A stretch of 37,994 bases of DNA from Streptococcus sp. HSISM1 (GTDB lineage Bacteria; Bacillota; Bacilli; Lactobacillales; Streptococcaceae). This document shows, piece by piece, positions 1 to 13,399 of the stretch (its first letter is position 1; every line of letters begins with the position of its first letter). The notes under the pieces are model-generated. The model was not told the origin of the DNA. It did no database searches and saw only the letters and a program-made list of their open reading frames with translations. The translations under genes and the position numbers were made by a program. The DNA lies in the NCBI RefSeq assembly GCF_000448565.1, contig NZ_CM002128.1, positions 2,168,442 to 2,206,435 of the forward strand. The letters are read 5' to 3'.

Positions 1-702
1 CTTGTGGTCCTTGGATCGGGAATTGGTGCTTACTTAGCGAAGCCAAGCTTGTTTTCAGGGCTTCAGTTTTGGAAGGCTAAAAAAACAGCTGTAACGACTC
101 CCTCTTCTTCTAAGAAAAAGGAAGAAAAATCAGATTTACCAGCCGTTTCGACAAAAGACTGGCAGTTGATCTTGGTCAATCGTGACAATGTGAAGCCTGA
201 GCTGAACCCACAATTGACAGATGTGGATGCTATCAAAGTGGATAGTCGGATTGTAGAACCAACTCGTCAATTTTTAGAAGCGGCTCGAAAAATTGCCCCA
301 GAAGAAACCTTGATATCAGGCTATCGAAGCGTGGCCGAACAAACAGAGCTCTATAATGAGCGTGTTGCGCAACTAGAGGCTAGTGGTCTTTCGCACGAAG
401 AAGCTGAAAAGCAGGTGCAGACCCAGGTACAGGTCCCTGGTGCGAGTGAACACCAGACGGGGCTTGCGATTGATATGAGTGTCGAAGCTGGTCAAAGTGA
501 TGAGTTGGGCATGCAGCTGGCTGCCATCGCACCGCAATATGGCTTTGTCCTTCGCTACCCAGATGGGAAGAGCAACATCACGGGGGTGAATTTTGAGAAT
601 TGGCATTTCCGTTATGTTGGTGTAGAAAATGCCCAGTATATGGCCAACCATAAGCTAGTATTGGAAGAATATATTCAACTCTTGAAAAAAGCTGGCAAAT
701 AA
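1..702 (+). CDS. D-alanyl-D-alanine / L,D-carboxypeptidase, VanY/LdcB family (5' end missing)
   Basis: The reading frame is open from the first base, so the gene begins upstream of the window. What remains starts with the end of a hydrophobic N-terminal segment followed by a Lys/Ser/Thr-rich linker, which fits an enzyme tethered to the outer face of the membrane. The peptidase M15B (VanY) core is clear: SGYRS, then SEHQTGLAIDMS carrying the first zinc-ligand His and Asp, and ENWHFRY with the C-terminal metal-binding His. Such enzymes trim the terminal D-Ala from peptidoglycan stem peptides (DacB/LdcB in pneumococcus). Whether this one is a D,D- or L,D-carboxypeptidase cannot be told from sequence. 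A CIRCE operator lies 37 bases after the stop, and its palindrome followed by a T run could also terminate this transcript. Confidence 0.88.
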   Translation, partial: LVVLGSGIGAYLAKPSLFSGLQFWKAKKTAVTTPSSSKKKEEKSDLPAVSTKDWQLILVNRDNVKPELNPQLTDVDAIKVDSRIVEPTRQFLEAARKIAPEETLISGYRSVAEQTELYNERVAQLEASGLSHEEAEKQVQTQVQVPGASEHQTGLAIDMSVEAGQSDELGMQLAAIAPQYGFVLRYPDGKSNITGVNFENWHFRYVGVENAQYMANHKLVLEEYIQLLKKAGK

Positions 703-738
703 GAGGAGATTCACTTCTTTAGGTCTTAAGAATGATTT

Positions 739-765
739 TTAGCACTCTTGAAAAAAGAGTGCTAA
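739..765 (+). promoter_or_regulatory. CIRCE operator 1 (HrcA binding site)
   Basis: Perfect CIRCE palindrome TTAGCACTC-N9-GAGTGCTAA. It lies upstream of the hrcA promoter and is followed directly by a T run, so it may also act as terminator for the preceding gene. HrcA repressor binds CIRCE when not under heat stress. Confidence 0.93.
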
Positions 766-782
766 TTTTTTGGATTTTTCTC

Positions 783-810
783 TTGACTTTCTTTTGGATG
801 GGTGTATAAT
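783..810 (+). promoter_or_regulatory. sigma-A promoter of the hrcA-grpE-dnaK operon
   Basis: TTGACT (783-788), a 16-base spacer and a consensus TATAAT (805-810). The predicted start near 817 lies just before the second CIRCE, so the promoter is bracketed by two HrcA operators. Confidence 0.85.
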
Positions 811-821
811 AGAATCATGGT

Positions 822-848
822 TTAGCACTTAAGTGTTTAGAGTGCTAA
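822..848 (+). promoter_or_regulatory. CIRCE operator 2 (HrcA binding site)
   Basis: TTAGCACTT-N9-GAGTGCTAA, one mismatch in the left arm. It starts 83 bases after the start of operator 1 and lies in the predicted 5' untranslated region, the usual position for CIRCE in front of hrcA. Confidence 0.92.
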
Positions 849-870
849 AAAATGAAAGAGAGGTGAGGTC

Positions 871-1905
871 ATGGTTACAGAACGTCAAAATGAGATTCTC
901 AATCTTGTTGTCGATATCTTTACCAAGACCCACGAACCAGTCGGTTCAAAAGCGCTACAAGATGTCATTCAATCCAGTAGTGCGACCATTCGAAACGACA
1001 TGGCTGCCCTCGAAAAACAAGGCTTACTGGAAAAGGCCCACACTTCGAGTGGCCGCATGCCTAGCCGAGCTGGTTTTCAATATTTTGTTCAGAACTCGCT
1101 TGATCTAGAGTTGATTGATGAACAGGATGTCTACCAGGTGGTGAAAGCCTTTGATTTCGAAGCCTTTAAGTTAGACGATATCTTGGATGCTACGGCCAAG
1201 TTACTAGCCCAGATGACGGGCTACACCGCAGTGATTCAGGATGTTGAACCGACACGTCAGCGCTTGACTGGTTTTGAGATTGTTCCATTGTCCAACCACG
1301 ATGCCTTAGCGGTGTTGACCTTGGATGAATCAAAGCCTGTCACCGTCCAGTTTGCCATTCCAAAGAATTTCTTAACCAGTGATTTGGAAATTTTCCATCA
1401 GCTGGTTCAAGAACGCTTCATTGGAAATACAGTCTTGGATATCCACTACCGCTTGCGGACAGAGATTCCACAGATTGTACAGCGCTATTTCAAGACGACA
1501 GACAATGTGCTGGATCTCTTTGATTACGTCTTCTCGCAACTGTTTCAAGAACTGGTCTTTGTAGAAGGAAAGGTTTCATCATTAACCTACGCCGATCTTC
1601 AGACCTATCAGTTCTTAGATAATCCCCAACACGTAGCCTTGGAGTTACGAGGGGGAATGCCAGAAGACCAAATGACCCAGATCCTGGTTGCAGAATCCCA
1701 AGAAAAGGCCTTGAAAAATGTGACGGTGATTAGTCACAAGTTCCTAGTGCCTTATCGTGGGATGGCCCTCATGCATGTGATCGGTCCCGTAGAGATGGAT
1801 TACAGGCGTGTGATTAGCCTGGTCAATGTCATCGGACGGGTACTGGTTATGAAGTTGACGGACTACTACCGTTACCTCAACAGCAACCATTATGAAGTAA
1901 ATTAA
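871..1905 (+). CDS. hrcA: Heat-inducible transcription repressor HrcA
   Basis: 344 residues, normal length. The start is the ATG after GAGAGGTGAG. The N-terminal winged-helix region (about residues 1-75, with [25 protein letters not shown]) binds CIRCE; the rest is the GAF-like dimerisation domain ending in the typical [19 protein letters not shown]. HrcA represses the dnaK and groE operons and is kept active by GroEL in the families studied. It is first in its own operon, with two CIRCE elements at its promoter, so it should be autoregulated. grpE follows within about 25 bases. Confidence 0.97.
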   Translation: MVTERQNEILNLVVDIFTKTHEPVGSKALQDVIQSSSATIRNDMAALEKQGLLEKAHTSSGRMPSRAGFQYFVQNSLDLELIDEQDVYQVVKAFDFEAFKLDDILDATAKLLAQMTGYTAVIQDVEPTRQRLTGFEIVPLSNHDALAVLTLDESKPVTVQFAIPKNFLTSDLEIFHQLVQERFIGNTVLDIHYRLRTEIPQIVQRYFKTTDNVLDLFDYVFSQLFQELVFVEGKVSSLTYADLQTYQFLDNPQHVALELRGGMPEDQMTQILVAESQEKALKNVTVISHKFLVPYRGMALMHVIGPVEMDYRRVISLVNVIGRVLVMKLTDYYRYLNSNHYEVN

Positions 1906-1929
1906 GATCAAATGAAAGGGGTGTATGCC

Positions 1930-2451
1930 TTGACAGAAGATATCAAAAAAGAAGACGTGAAAGAAGAAGTTGACCAAACAACTGAAGAAGTTGTAGAGGA
2001 AAGTAACCAACCTTCTGAGTTAGAAGAAGCACAAGCGCGTGCCGAGGAATTTGAAAACAAATACCTTCGTGCTCATGCAGAAATGCAAAACATTCAGCGC
2101 CGTGCCAATGAAGAACGTCAGCAATTACAAAAATACCGTAGCCAAGATTTGGCAAAAGCGATCTTACCATCACTGGACAACCTCGAACGCGCCCTTGCCG
2201 TAGAAGGATTGACAGATGATGTGAAGAAGGGCTTGGAAATGGTCCAAGAAAGTTTGGTACATGCTCTGAAAGAAGAAGGAATTGAAGAAATTCCAGCGGA
2301 CGGAGCCTTTGACCATAACTACCACATGGCCATCCAAACCTTACCTGCAGATGACGAACATCCAGCAGACACTATCGCACAAGTCTTCCAAAAAGGCTAC
2401 AAACTCCATGACCGCATCCTACGCCCAGCCATGGTAGTGGTTTATAACTAG
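1930..2451 (+). CDS. grpE: Nucleotide exchange factor GrpE
   Basis: GrpE releases ADP from DnaK. The protein has an acidic, Glu-rich disordered N-terminus, a long coiled coil with [19 protein letters not shown], and the conserved C-terminal beta domain ending [19 protein letters not shown] place the start at TTG 1930, because AAAGGGG sits eight bases upstream and the product then aligns with the pneumococcal protein as I recall it. An in-frame ATG at 1912 would add six residues (MKGVYA) but has no ribosome binding site. It lies 24 bases after hrcA in the same operon. About 250 bases with a BOX-like element separate it from dnaK. Confidence 0.95.
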   Translation: MTEDIKKEDVKEEVDQTTEEVVEESNQPSELEEAQARAEEFENKYLRAHAEMQNIQRRANEERQQLQKYRSQDLAKAILPSLDNLERALAVEGLTDDVKKGLEMVQESLVHALKEEGIEEIPADGAFDHNYHMAIQTLPADDEHPADTIAQVFQKGYKLHDRILRPAMVVVYN

Positions 2452-2552
2452 GCTAGAGAACTTAAAAACCTTGTCCGAAACGACACTAAACTATGAAAGA
2501 AAGATTAACATTGGTTTGGCTTTGCCAATAGTGAGCGAAGCGAACCAAAGGC
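2452..2552. other. grpE-dnaK gap, part upstream of the BOX-like element
   Basis: No gene. It holds one hairpin-like stretch, TTGGTT (2511-2516) pairing with AACCAA (2543-2548), with an internal GGC-TTT-GCC. No convincing promoter or T-run terminator is visible, so dnaK is probably read through from the hrcA promoter. Confidence 0.5.
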
Positions 2553-4530
<1,978 letters not shown>

Positions 4531-4538
4531 GATGCAAA

Positions 4539-4629
4539 GCCCGTTAAAACCTCACAGTGAAAATAGGAAATCTGACGCAGGAACTTTAGTTTCTAGGAAG
4601 ATTTATCTTTTTCACCAAGAGGTTAGGGC
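4539..4629. repeat. 91-base imperfect palindrome downstream of dnaK
   Basis: Nested arms pair across the whole segment: GCCC (4539-4542) with GGGC (4626-4629), AACCTC with GAGGTT, GTGAAAA with TTTTCAC and AAATC with GATTT. There is no T tract directly after it, so it is not a standard terminator; it may be a small mobile palindrome or an mRNA-stabilising stem at the dnaK 3' end. Confidence 0.55.
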
Positions 4630-4670
4630 GTGCTCAATTCAGCTTAACAACTAAATGATAAAAAGAAATC

Positions 4671-4698
4671 CAGAGGTTGCAACCCAGCCTCTGTTTTT
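4671..4698 (+). terminator. Rho-independent terminator after dnaK
   Basis: CAGAGG (4671-4676) pairs with CCTCTG (4688-4693), followed by five T. It ends the hrcA-grpE-dnaK transcript just before the next gene's -10 candidate TAAAAT (4702-4707), whose -35 is weak. Confidence 0.75.
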
Positions 4699-4721
4699 CG
4701 GTAAAATAGAGGATGTTGCCT

Positions 4722-5354
4722 ATGAAAAAAGTACTTTGTTTGATTTATCCTAATTTTTCTCTTTATGAGATAACTGCTTTAACGAGTACTTTAGCTCTGT
4801 CTTTTGACGTCACGATTGATTATGTCGCTTCAGATCATTCGATGGTGGTCTCTGAGGATGGCTTGCTCTGTCAACCGACCAAAACACTGGATCAAATCTG
4901 TATAGAAGAGTATTCTTGTGTGATTTTGCCAGGAATGGTCAATATAGGGCCTGCCTTACAGGATGAGAAATTGATTTCGTTCTTGAAGGACCTTGGTGAG
5001 CAAGATATCCTCATTGCAGCCATTTCTTCAGCGCCTCTTTTATTAGCGAAAGCAGGTTTGCTGAACGATACGAAATTTACAGGTGGAATTTGGCAAAACT
5101 TCTTTGATTATTTTGAATTTCTTCCACGTGAGAATTTCCAACCGAAAGTGGTTGTGCAAGATAAACAGATCATTACGGCTATCGGTTTTGCCCATCAAGA
5201 GTTTGCAAGAAAAGTGATTCTAAGTTTAGGCTTGGCAGAGAATACGGACAACTATTTTAAAGAACGAAACGACTACTCAGAAGAGGATTTGATATTTACT
5301 CTATCAGACCAAGAGTTTGATCAAGTGAAGCGAAGTATAGAAAACACCCTCTAA
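4722..5354 (+). CDS. DJ-1/PfpI family protein (class I glutamine amidotransferase-like), nucleophile Cys replaced by Ser
   Basis: 210 residues. The N-terminus MKKVLCLIYPNFSLYEITAL and the nucleophile-elbow region IAAISSAPLLLAKAGLL place it in the DJ-1/ThiJ/PfpI superfamily, whose members include deglycases, chaperones and stress proteins. The elbow normally reads AIC(S/A)xP; here the Cys position is Ser102, so the usual thiol chemistry should be lost or altered. I chose ATG 4722 because AGAGGA lies eight bases upstream; ATG 4713 overlaps that site. It sits between dnaK and dnaJ, which suggests a protein-quality role, but that is inference. Biochemical function is unknown. Confidence 0.82.
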   Translation: MKKVLCLIYPNFSLYEITALTSTLALSFDVTIDYVASDHSMVVSEDGLLCQPTKTLDQICIEEYSCVILPGMVNIGPALQDEKLISFLKDLGEQDILIAAISSAPLLLAKAGLLNDTKFTGGIWQNFFDYFEFLPRENFQPKVVVQDKQIITAIGFAHQEFARKVILSLGLAENTDNYFKERNDYSEEDLIFTLSDQEFDQVKRSIENTL

Positions 5355-5371
5355 AGATGTACATGAAAATT

Positions 5372-5507
5372 ATAGAAAGGAACAAAGAGTGTTCGTAACT
5401 GAACACGGGTTCCATAAATTCTTACTCAAAATGAAAGAAAGGAATTGAACCCGACCTAAATCGTGGTTTGATTCACAACATCAATAGAAAGGAACAAAGA
5501 GTGTTCG
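5372..5507. repeat. 24-bp direct repeat pair with complementary motifs, upstream of dnaJ
   Basis: The same 24 bases, starting ATAGAAAGGAACAAAG, occur at 5372-5395 and 5484-5507. Between and beside them are CGGGTTC (5406-5412) and two copies of its complement GAACCCG (5447-5453 and 5515-5521), plus a GTGTTC/GAACAC stem (5389-5406). No coding sequence is evident in this gap. Confidence 0.7.
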
Positions 5508-5520
5508 GGGAATTGAACCC

Positions 5521-5608
5521 GAGCGGAAAGCTTGGAAATTGGATAAACCGCCTAAGAAATCAGGATTTCTTGTCGGTTTCCTAAATTTCAGTCGCTTTCT
5601 GTTCGCTC
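5521..5608. repeat. 88-base long palindrome just before dnaJ
   Basis: Nested complementary arms: GAGCG/CGCTC, AAGC/GCTT, GAAATT/AAATTTC, AAACCG/CGGTTT and a perfect inner stem AAGAAATC-AG-GATTTCTT. The right end is 12 bases before the dnaJ ATG. It looks like a MITE-like or structured leader element rather than a terminator, since no T run follows. Confidence 0.65.
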
Positions 5609-5620
5609 TTAGTATCTTGT

Positions 5621-6754
5621 ATGAACAATACTGAATTTTATGACCGTTTGGGCGTTTCAAAGAATGCATCTCAAGATGAGATCAAGAAAGCCTATCGGAA
5701 ATTATCTAAAAAATATCACCCAGATATCAACAAGGAGCCTGGTGCTGAGGAAAAGTACAAGGAAGTTCAAGAAGCTTATGAGACTTTGAGTGACGAGCAA
5801 AAACGGGCTGCTTATGACCAATATGGTGCTGCGGGTGCCAATGGTGGCTTCGGTGGCGGAGCAGGTGGTTTTGGTGGCTTTGATGGTGCTGGTTTTGGTG
5901 GCTTTGAAGATATCTTCTCTAGCTTCTTTGGTGGTGGTGCAAGTCGTAATCCAAATGCACCTCGTCAAGGGGATGACCTCCAATACCGCGTCAATCTCAA
6001 GTTTGAAGAAGCGATTTTTGGTGCGGAAAAAGAAGTCAAGTACCATCGGGAAGCTAGTTGTCATACCTGTCATGGTTCTGGGGCTAAGCCAGGGACTAGT
6101 CCGGTGACCTGTGGACGCTGTCATGGTTCTGGAGTCATCAATGTGGATACGCAGACCCCTCTTGGGATGATGCGCCGTCAAGTGACCTGTGATGTCTGTC
6201 ATGGTCGTGGTCAAGAAATCAAAGATCCATGTACGACTTGTCGTGGAACAGGTCATGAAAGACAAGCTCATAGCGTGAATGTCAAGATTCCTGCCGGAGT
6301 TGAAACGGGTCAACAAATCCGCTTAGCTGGTCAAGGGGAAGCTGGCTTTAACGGTGGACCTTATGGTGACTTGTATGTTGTTGTCAATGTTGAGCCGAGC
6401 GATCGCTTCGAACGAGATGGCTCAACCATCTACTACAAGTTAGACTTGAACTTTGTCCAAGCGGCTCTTGGAGATACGGTCCATGTGCCAACTGTTCACG
6501 GAGATGTCGATTTGGTCATTCCTGAAGGAACCCAAACCGGTAAGAAATTCCGCCTCCGTGGAAAAGGAGCTCCAAGCTTACGTGGTGGTGCTATGGGGGA
6601 TCAATATGTATCTGTCAATGTCGTCACCCCAACTGGTTTAAATGACAAGCAAAAAGAAGCCCTTCAAGCCTTTGCGGAAGCAAGTGATTTGAAGGTTAAC
6701 CCAAAGAAAAAAGGGTTCTTTGACAAGGTCAAAGATGCTTTAGATGATTTATAA
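5621..6754 (+). CDS. dnaJ: Chaperone protein DnaJ (Hsp40)
   Basis: 377 residues, standard type I DnaJ. The J domain (1-70) carries HPD at 33-35. A long Gly/Phe-rich linker follows, then four zinc repeats ([32 protein letters not shown]) and the C-terminal substrate-binding domains. It delivers unfolded clients to DnaK and stimulates its ATPase. The start [13 protein letters not shown] matches the family exactly, yet the 15 bases before ATG 5621 show no Shine-Dalgarno sequence. A long palindrome and repeat-rich leader occupy the upstream gap. No clear promoter was found, so transcription may come from the DJ-1 gene upstream. Confidence 0.97.
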   Translation: MNNTEFYDRLGVSKNASQDEIKKAYRKLSKKYHPDINKEPGAEEKYKEVQEAYETLSDEQKRAAYDQYGAAGANGGFGGGAGGFGGFDGAGFGGFEDIFSSFFGGGASRNPNAPRQGDDLQYRVNLKFEEAIFGAEKEVKYHREASCHTCHGSGAKPGTSPVTCGRCHGSGVINVDTQTPLGMMRRQVTCDVCHGRGQEIKDPCTTCRGTGHERQAHSVNVKIPAGVETGQQIRLAGQGEAGFNGGPYGDLYVVVNVEPSDRFERDGSTIYYKLDLNFVQAALGDTVHVPTVHGDVDLVIPEGTQTGKKFRLRGKGAPSLRGGAMGDQYVSVNVVTPTGLNDKQKEALQAFAEASDLKVNPKKKGFFDKVKDALDDL

Positions 6755-6759
6755 GAATG

Positions 6760-6797
6760 AACGAGTTTCCTTTTGAGTAAGGAGCTCGTTTTATTTT
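6760..6797 (+). terminator. Rho-independent terminator after dnaJ
   Basis: AACGAG (6760-6765) pairs with CTCGTT (6785-6790), with an inner CCTT/AAGG, followed by TTATTTT. Confidence 0.8.
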
Positions 6798-6849
6798 GGA
6801 TCGAATCCAAGAACTTCCTCTCCTAATTAAAGAATAATGAGAACCCTCA

Positions 6850-6878
6850 TTGAATTTATTAAGATATCGTGGTAAATT
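6850..6878 (+). promoter_or_regulatory. Promoter of strH
   Basis: TTGAAT (6850-6855), 17-base spacer, TAAATT (6873-6878). Predicted start near 6885. Confidence 0.65.
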
Positions 6879-6879
6879 G

Positions 6880-6894
6880 AAGAAAACGATTACA
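6880..6894 (+). promoter_or_regulatory. cre-like site (CcpA) over the strH start point
   Basis: AAGAAAACGATTACA fits the catabolite-responsive consensus WTGNAANCGNWNNCW with one mismatch (A for T at position 2). It overlaps the predicted +1, a position where CcpA normally represses. Glucose repression of this glycan-foraging gene is an inference. Confidence 0.5.
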
Positions 6895-6906
6895 AAGACA
6901 ATTTAG

Positions 6907-10461
<3,555 letters not shown>

Positions 10462-10486
10462 TTGACTTGTAACAGGTCGAAGTTAG

Positions 10487-10666
10487 GAGAGTGGGACAGA
10501 AATCGGTAATTCGTTAGAATTCGATTTCGTCGTCCCACCTCCGCACAGTTGAGTAGGGCTGTAAAAGCTGATGAAATCAGCGTAGTAGAGCCCACTCAAC
10601 CACTGCGTCTTGCTCGACAATCCAAAAATAATTGAGAGGCTAGGACTTTTGTCCCAGCCTCTTTTT
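10487..10666 (+). repeat. 180-bp three-hairpin repeat, copy 1 (terminator-like end)
   Basis: It starts 26 bases after the strH stop with GAGAGTGGGACAG. Hairpin 1 has GTGGGAC (10491-10497) / GTCCCAC (10532-10538) with inner AAATCG/CGATTT and AATTC/GAATT. Hairpin 2 has GTTGAGT (10548-10554) / ACTCAAC (10594-10600) with GGGCT/AGCCC and GCTGAT/ATCAGC. Hairpin 3 has AGAGGCT-A-GGAC / GTCC-C-AGCCTCT followed by five T, which can terminate strH. Other copies are at 18371-18548 (inverted), 19256-19435, 27525-27702 and a divergent one at 29275-29451. Confidence 0.9.
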
Positions 10667-10708
10667 GTGCTTGCAAAACTGTACCCGGACAGTTTGAGTT
10701 TTTCACTC

Positions 10709-10737
10709 TTGTAACCCCTTCTATATCCTGCTAAAAT
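10709..10737 (+). promoter_or_regulatory. Promoter of the truA operon (leaderless mRNA predicted)
   Basis: TTGTAA (10709-10714), 17-base spacer, TAAAAT (10732-10737). The start point should fall about seven bases on, at the A of the truA ATG (10744). Confidence 0.7.
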
Positions 10738-10743
10738 AAAACC

Positions 10744-11490
10744 ATGACACGATACAAAGCAACCATTTCATATGACGGGACCTTGTTTGCAGGGTTTCAA
10801 CGCCAACCGCATGCCCGTAGTGTGCAAGAGGAAATCGAGAAGACCTTGACGCGCCTCAATCAAGGAACCCCTGTTACTGTTCATGGAGCGGGTCGAACGG
10901 ATTCAGGTGTCCATGCTCTTGGCCAGGTGATTCATTTTGATCTCCCCCAAGCGCGGGACGAGGAAAAGCTCCGCTTTGCCCTCGATACCCAAACCCCAGA
11001 GGATATTGATTTCATCCGAGTAGAGCAAGTAGCAGATGACTTTCACTCACGCTACAAGAAGCACAGCAAGACCTATGAATTCATCGTGGATTATGGTCGT
11101 CCCAAGAACCCCATGATGCGCCACTATGCCACCCACTATCCTTATCCTTTGGATGTGGAAAAGATGCAAGCGGCCATCCAAAAGTTGGAGGGAACCCATG
11201 ATTTCACCGGTTTCACAGCTTCAGGAACCAGTGTGGAAGACAAGGTTCGTACGATTACAGAGGCTCGCTTGGTCGAGGATGCGGAACATCATCGCCTTGT
11301 CTTTACCTTTTCGGGCAATGGTTTTCTCTACAAGCAAATCCGCAATATGGTGGGAACTTTGTTGAAGATCGGAAATGATCGGATGCCGATCGAGCAGATC
11401 GATCTAATTTTAGAAAAGAAGGACCGCAATCTAGCAGGTCCTACAGCAGCGCCAAATGGCTTATATTTAAAGGAGATCCGTTATGAGTAA
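10744..11490 (+). CDS. truA: tRNA pseudouridine synthase A
   Basis: 248 residues, full length. It converts uridines 38-40 of the tRNA anticodon stem-loop to pseudouridine. The catalytic Asp is D53 in [12 protein letters not shown], and [14 protein letters not shown] and [13 protein letters not shown] are family signatures. There is no ribosome binding site before ATG 10744, and a good promoter places the transcript start at or next to that ATG, so the mRNA is probably leaderless. The stop overlaps the start of the next gene by eight bases, indicating translational coupling. Confidence 0.97.
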   Translation: MTRYKATISYDGTLFAGFQRQPHARSVQEEIEKTLTRLNQGTPVTVHGAGRTDSGVHALGQVIHFDLPQARDEEKLRFALDTQTPEDIDFIRVEQVADDFHSRYKKHSKTYEFIVDYGRPKNPMMRHYATHYPYPLDVEKMQAAIQKLEGTHDFTGFTASGTSVEDKVRTITEARLVEDAEHHRLVFTFSGNGFLYKQIRNMVGTLLKIGNDRMPIEQIDLILEKKDRNLAGPTAAPNGLYLKEIRYE

Positions 11491-12244
11491 TGAATTGATT
11501 CTAGCTATTTCAGGAAATGATATTTTTAGTGGGGGAGGTCTTCACGCAGACCTTGCAACTTATACGACTAATAAACAGCATGGTTTTGTGGCGGTGACTT
11601 GTTTGACCGCTATGACGGAGCACGGTTTTGAAGTGATTCCGGTGGATCCGACGACCTTTGCTCAACAGCTCAACTCCCTCAAAGATGTTCCTTTCTCTGC
11701 TATTAAACTCGGTCTTTTGCCAAATGTTGAAGTAGCAGACTTAGCTTTGGACTATGTCAAAGCTCATGCAGATATCCCAGTGGTCTTAGACCCTGTCTTG
11801 GTCTGCAAGGAAAGCCATGATGTGGAAGTTTCAGCTCTTCGAGACGAATTGATCAAATTCTTCCCTTATGTGACCATCATCACACCAAACTTACCAGAAG
11901 CTGAGATCTTGACCCAAAGCAAGATTCAATCGCTCGATGATATGAAGGAGGTGGCGCGCAAGCTCCAAGGATTGGGTGCGGCGAATGTCGTGGTCAAAGG
12001 GGGTAATCGTCTCAATAAAGAAAAGGCCATCGATGTCTTTTATGATGGTACAGACTTCACCGTCATTGAAGAGCCAGTCTTGGAAAAGAACAATACAGGA
12101 GCTGGTTGTACCTTTGCGTCTAGCATTTCCAGCCAGTTGGTGCAAGGGAAATCACCGCTTGAAGCTGTTAAAGCCTCTAAAGACTTTGTTTTCCAAGCGA
12201 TTCAACATTCAGACCAGTATGGAGTAGTACAATATGACATCTAA
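11483..12244 (+). CDS. ThiD/PdxK-type kinase (hydroxymethylpyrimidine/phosphomethylpyrimidine or pyridoxine kinase)
   Basis: 253-residue ribokinase-superfamily protein. The N-terminal [20 protein letters not shown] corresponds to the ThiD substrate/Mg region, VKGGN and the C-terminal anion hole [13 protein letters not shown] to the ATP site. ThiD phosphorylates HMP and HMP-P for thiamine; close paralogs phosphorylate pyridoxal or pyridoxine. The position directly before a vitamin-type ECF substrate subunit fits salvage: uptake then trapping by phosphorylation. Sequence alone does not separate the two substrates, so I give no gene symbol. It overlaps truA and the next gene. The ribosome binding site AAGGAGAT lies inside truA. 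Confidence 0.85.
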   Translation: MSNELILAISGNDIFSGGGLHADLATYTTNKQHGFVAVTCLTAMTEHGFEVIPVDPTTFAQQLNSLKDVPFSAIKLGLLPNVEVADLALDYVKAHADIPVVLDPVLVCKESHDVEVSALRDELIKFFPYVTIITPNLPEAEILTQSKIQSLDDMKEVARKLQGLGAANVVVKGGNRLNKEKAIDVFYDGTDFTVIEEPVLEKNNTGAGCTFASSISSQLVQGKSPLEAVKASKDFVFQAIQHSDQYGVVQYDI

Positions 12245-12704
12245 TCGAACTCAACTCATTGCCCGCCTTTCTATTTTGACAGCCTTGACAGTTGTGCTTG
12301 GCTACTATACCAAACTCCCAACTCCCACAGGGATCGTCACTCTGTTAGATCTTGGTGCCTATTTCACAGCCTTCTATTTTGGGCGTAAGGAAGGTGCGAT
12401 TGTCGGTGGTGTCGGAGCCTTCCTACTCGACCTGATTTCAGGCTATCCTCAGTGGATGTTCTTTAGCCTCCTCTTTCACGGGGGCCAAGGCTATTTCGCT
12501 GGTTTCAAGGGAAAAGCCCGTTACCTAGGCTTGCTTCTTGCGACAGTCGTCATGGTAGGCGGTTACGCACTAGCTTCTGCCCTCCTTTTAGGCAATGGAT
12601 GGGGAGCTGCTATCTCGGACATTCCAAATAACCTTGCTCAGAATTTTGTCGGAATGGCTTTAGGCTATGTGGTCTATTATGCCTTCCAAAAGAAAGGAAA
12701 CTAA
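12234..12704 (+). CDS. ECF transporter S component (putative B-vitamin uptake)
   Basis: 156 residues, about five or six membrane segments. The pattern IARLSILTALTVVLGYYTKLP, followed by LLDLGAYFTAFYFGRKEGAIVGGVGAFLLDLISG, is typical of ECF substrate-binding subunits, which bind a vitamin and use a shared EcfAAT module encoded elsewhere. The ATG overlaps the kinase gene by 11 bases. The substrate is probably a vitamin B6 or thiamine precursor judging from the kinase; this is inference from context. Confidence 0.82.
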   Translation: MTSNRTQLIARLSILTALTVVLGYYTKLPTPTGIVTLLDLGAYFTAFYFGRKEGAIVGGVGAFLLDLISGYPQWMFFSLLFHGGQGYFAGFKGKARYLGLLLATVVMVGGYALASALLLGNGWGAAISDIPNNLAQNFVGMALGYVVYYAFQKKGN

Positions 12705-12707
12705 TTC

Positions 12708-13271
12708 ATGGATTTGGAGCAACTGAAGAAGGATACAAAAGAAATCCTGGTAGATGTTTTGGCAAAAAGCCGTCTCCATCAGGGACAGATTCTAGTTCTC
12801 GGGATGTCTTCAAGTGAAGTTGCAGGAGGGCAAATTGGAAAGGCCTCGAACATCGACATTGCTGAAGCTATTGTCCAGACCTTGCTAGATGAGTTGAATC
12901 CAAGAGGAATTTATCTAGCGGTACAAGGATGTGAGCATCTTAATCGCGCCTTGGTGGTCGAGCGGGAATTAGCAGACAAGAAGGAGCTAGAAATCGTCAA
13001 TGTCCTTCCTAGTCTCCATGCAGGGGGAGCTGGACAACTCGCTGCTTTCAAGTACTTTAAAGATCCTGTCGAAGTGGAATTTATCACAGCCCAAGCGGGG
13101 TTAGACATTGGAGATACCTCAGTGGGGATGCACGTCAAACACGTACAAGTTCCGATTCGCCCTATCATACGTGAACTAGGGGAAGCCCATGTCACAGCCC
13201 TCGCTAGTCGGCCAAAATTGATCGGTGGTGCCCGTGCTCTCTACCTAGATGATCCTATCCGAAAATCATAA
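12708..13271 (+). CDS. DUF436 / TIGR01440 family protein
   Basis: 187 residues. It matches the UPF0340/DUF436 family: [39 protein letters not shown], and [39 protein letters not shown]. The family is conserved in Firmicutes and has no established function that I know. It lies three bases after the ECF gene and ends with a terminator, so it is the last gene of the truA operon. A link to vitamin salvage is only suggested by that linkage. Confidence 0.88.
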   Translation: MDLEQLKKDTKEILVDVLAKSRLHQGQILVLGMSSSEVAGGQIGKASNIDIAEAIVQTLLDELNPRGIYLAVQGCEHLNRALVVERELADKKELEIVNVLPSLHAGGAGQLAAFKYFKDPVEVEFITAQAGLDIGDTSVGMHVKHVQVPIRPIIRELGEAHVTALASRPKLIGGARALYLDDPIRKS

Positions 13272-13275
13272 ATAG

Positions 13276-13302
13276 AACTAGCTTTTAGGGGCTAGTTTTT
13301 TT
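13276..13302 (+). terminator. Rho-independent terminator of the truA operon
   Basis: AACTAGC (13276-13282) / GCTAGTT (13291-13297) followed by a T run to 13302. Confidence 0.88.
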
Positions 13303-13334
13303 GGATGAAAAGAGAGGCAAAAACGTTTTAAAAC

Positions 13335-13362
13335 TTGCAATTTCAAAGTTTTGTGGTAAAAT
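13335..13362 (+). promoter_or_regulatory. Promoter of tig
   Basis: TTGCAA (13335-13340), 16-base spacer ending TGTGG, TAAAAT (13357-13362). Confidence 0.7.
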
Positions 13363-13399
13363 TATAAGGAATGACTATATTATTTTAAGGAGAGACAGA

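Noticed and set aside
1912-1929. ATG start for grpE at 1912
   Set aside because: No ribosome binding site there, whereas TTG 1930 has AAAGGGG at the right distance and fits the family.
5372-5507. Possible CRISPR-like direct repeats
   Set aside because: Only two repeat units with a 112-base gap, no array and no cas genes in the window.
5702-6316. 204-codon open frame on the - strand within dnaJ
   Set aside because: Fully inside a well-conserved gene and Thr-rich from antisense of Gly/Cys codons; no start signals or family likeness.
13301-13399. N-terminal extension of trigger factor
   Set aside because: Covers the previous terminator and the tig promoter; family start is MSVSFENKE at 13400.
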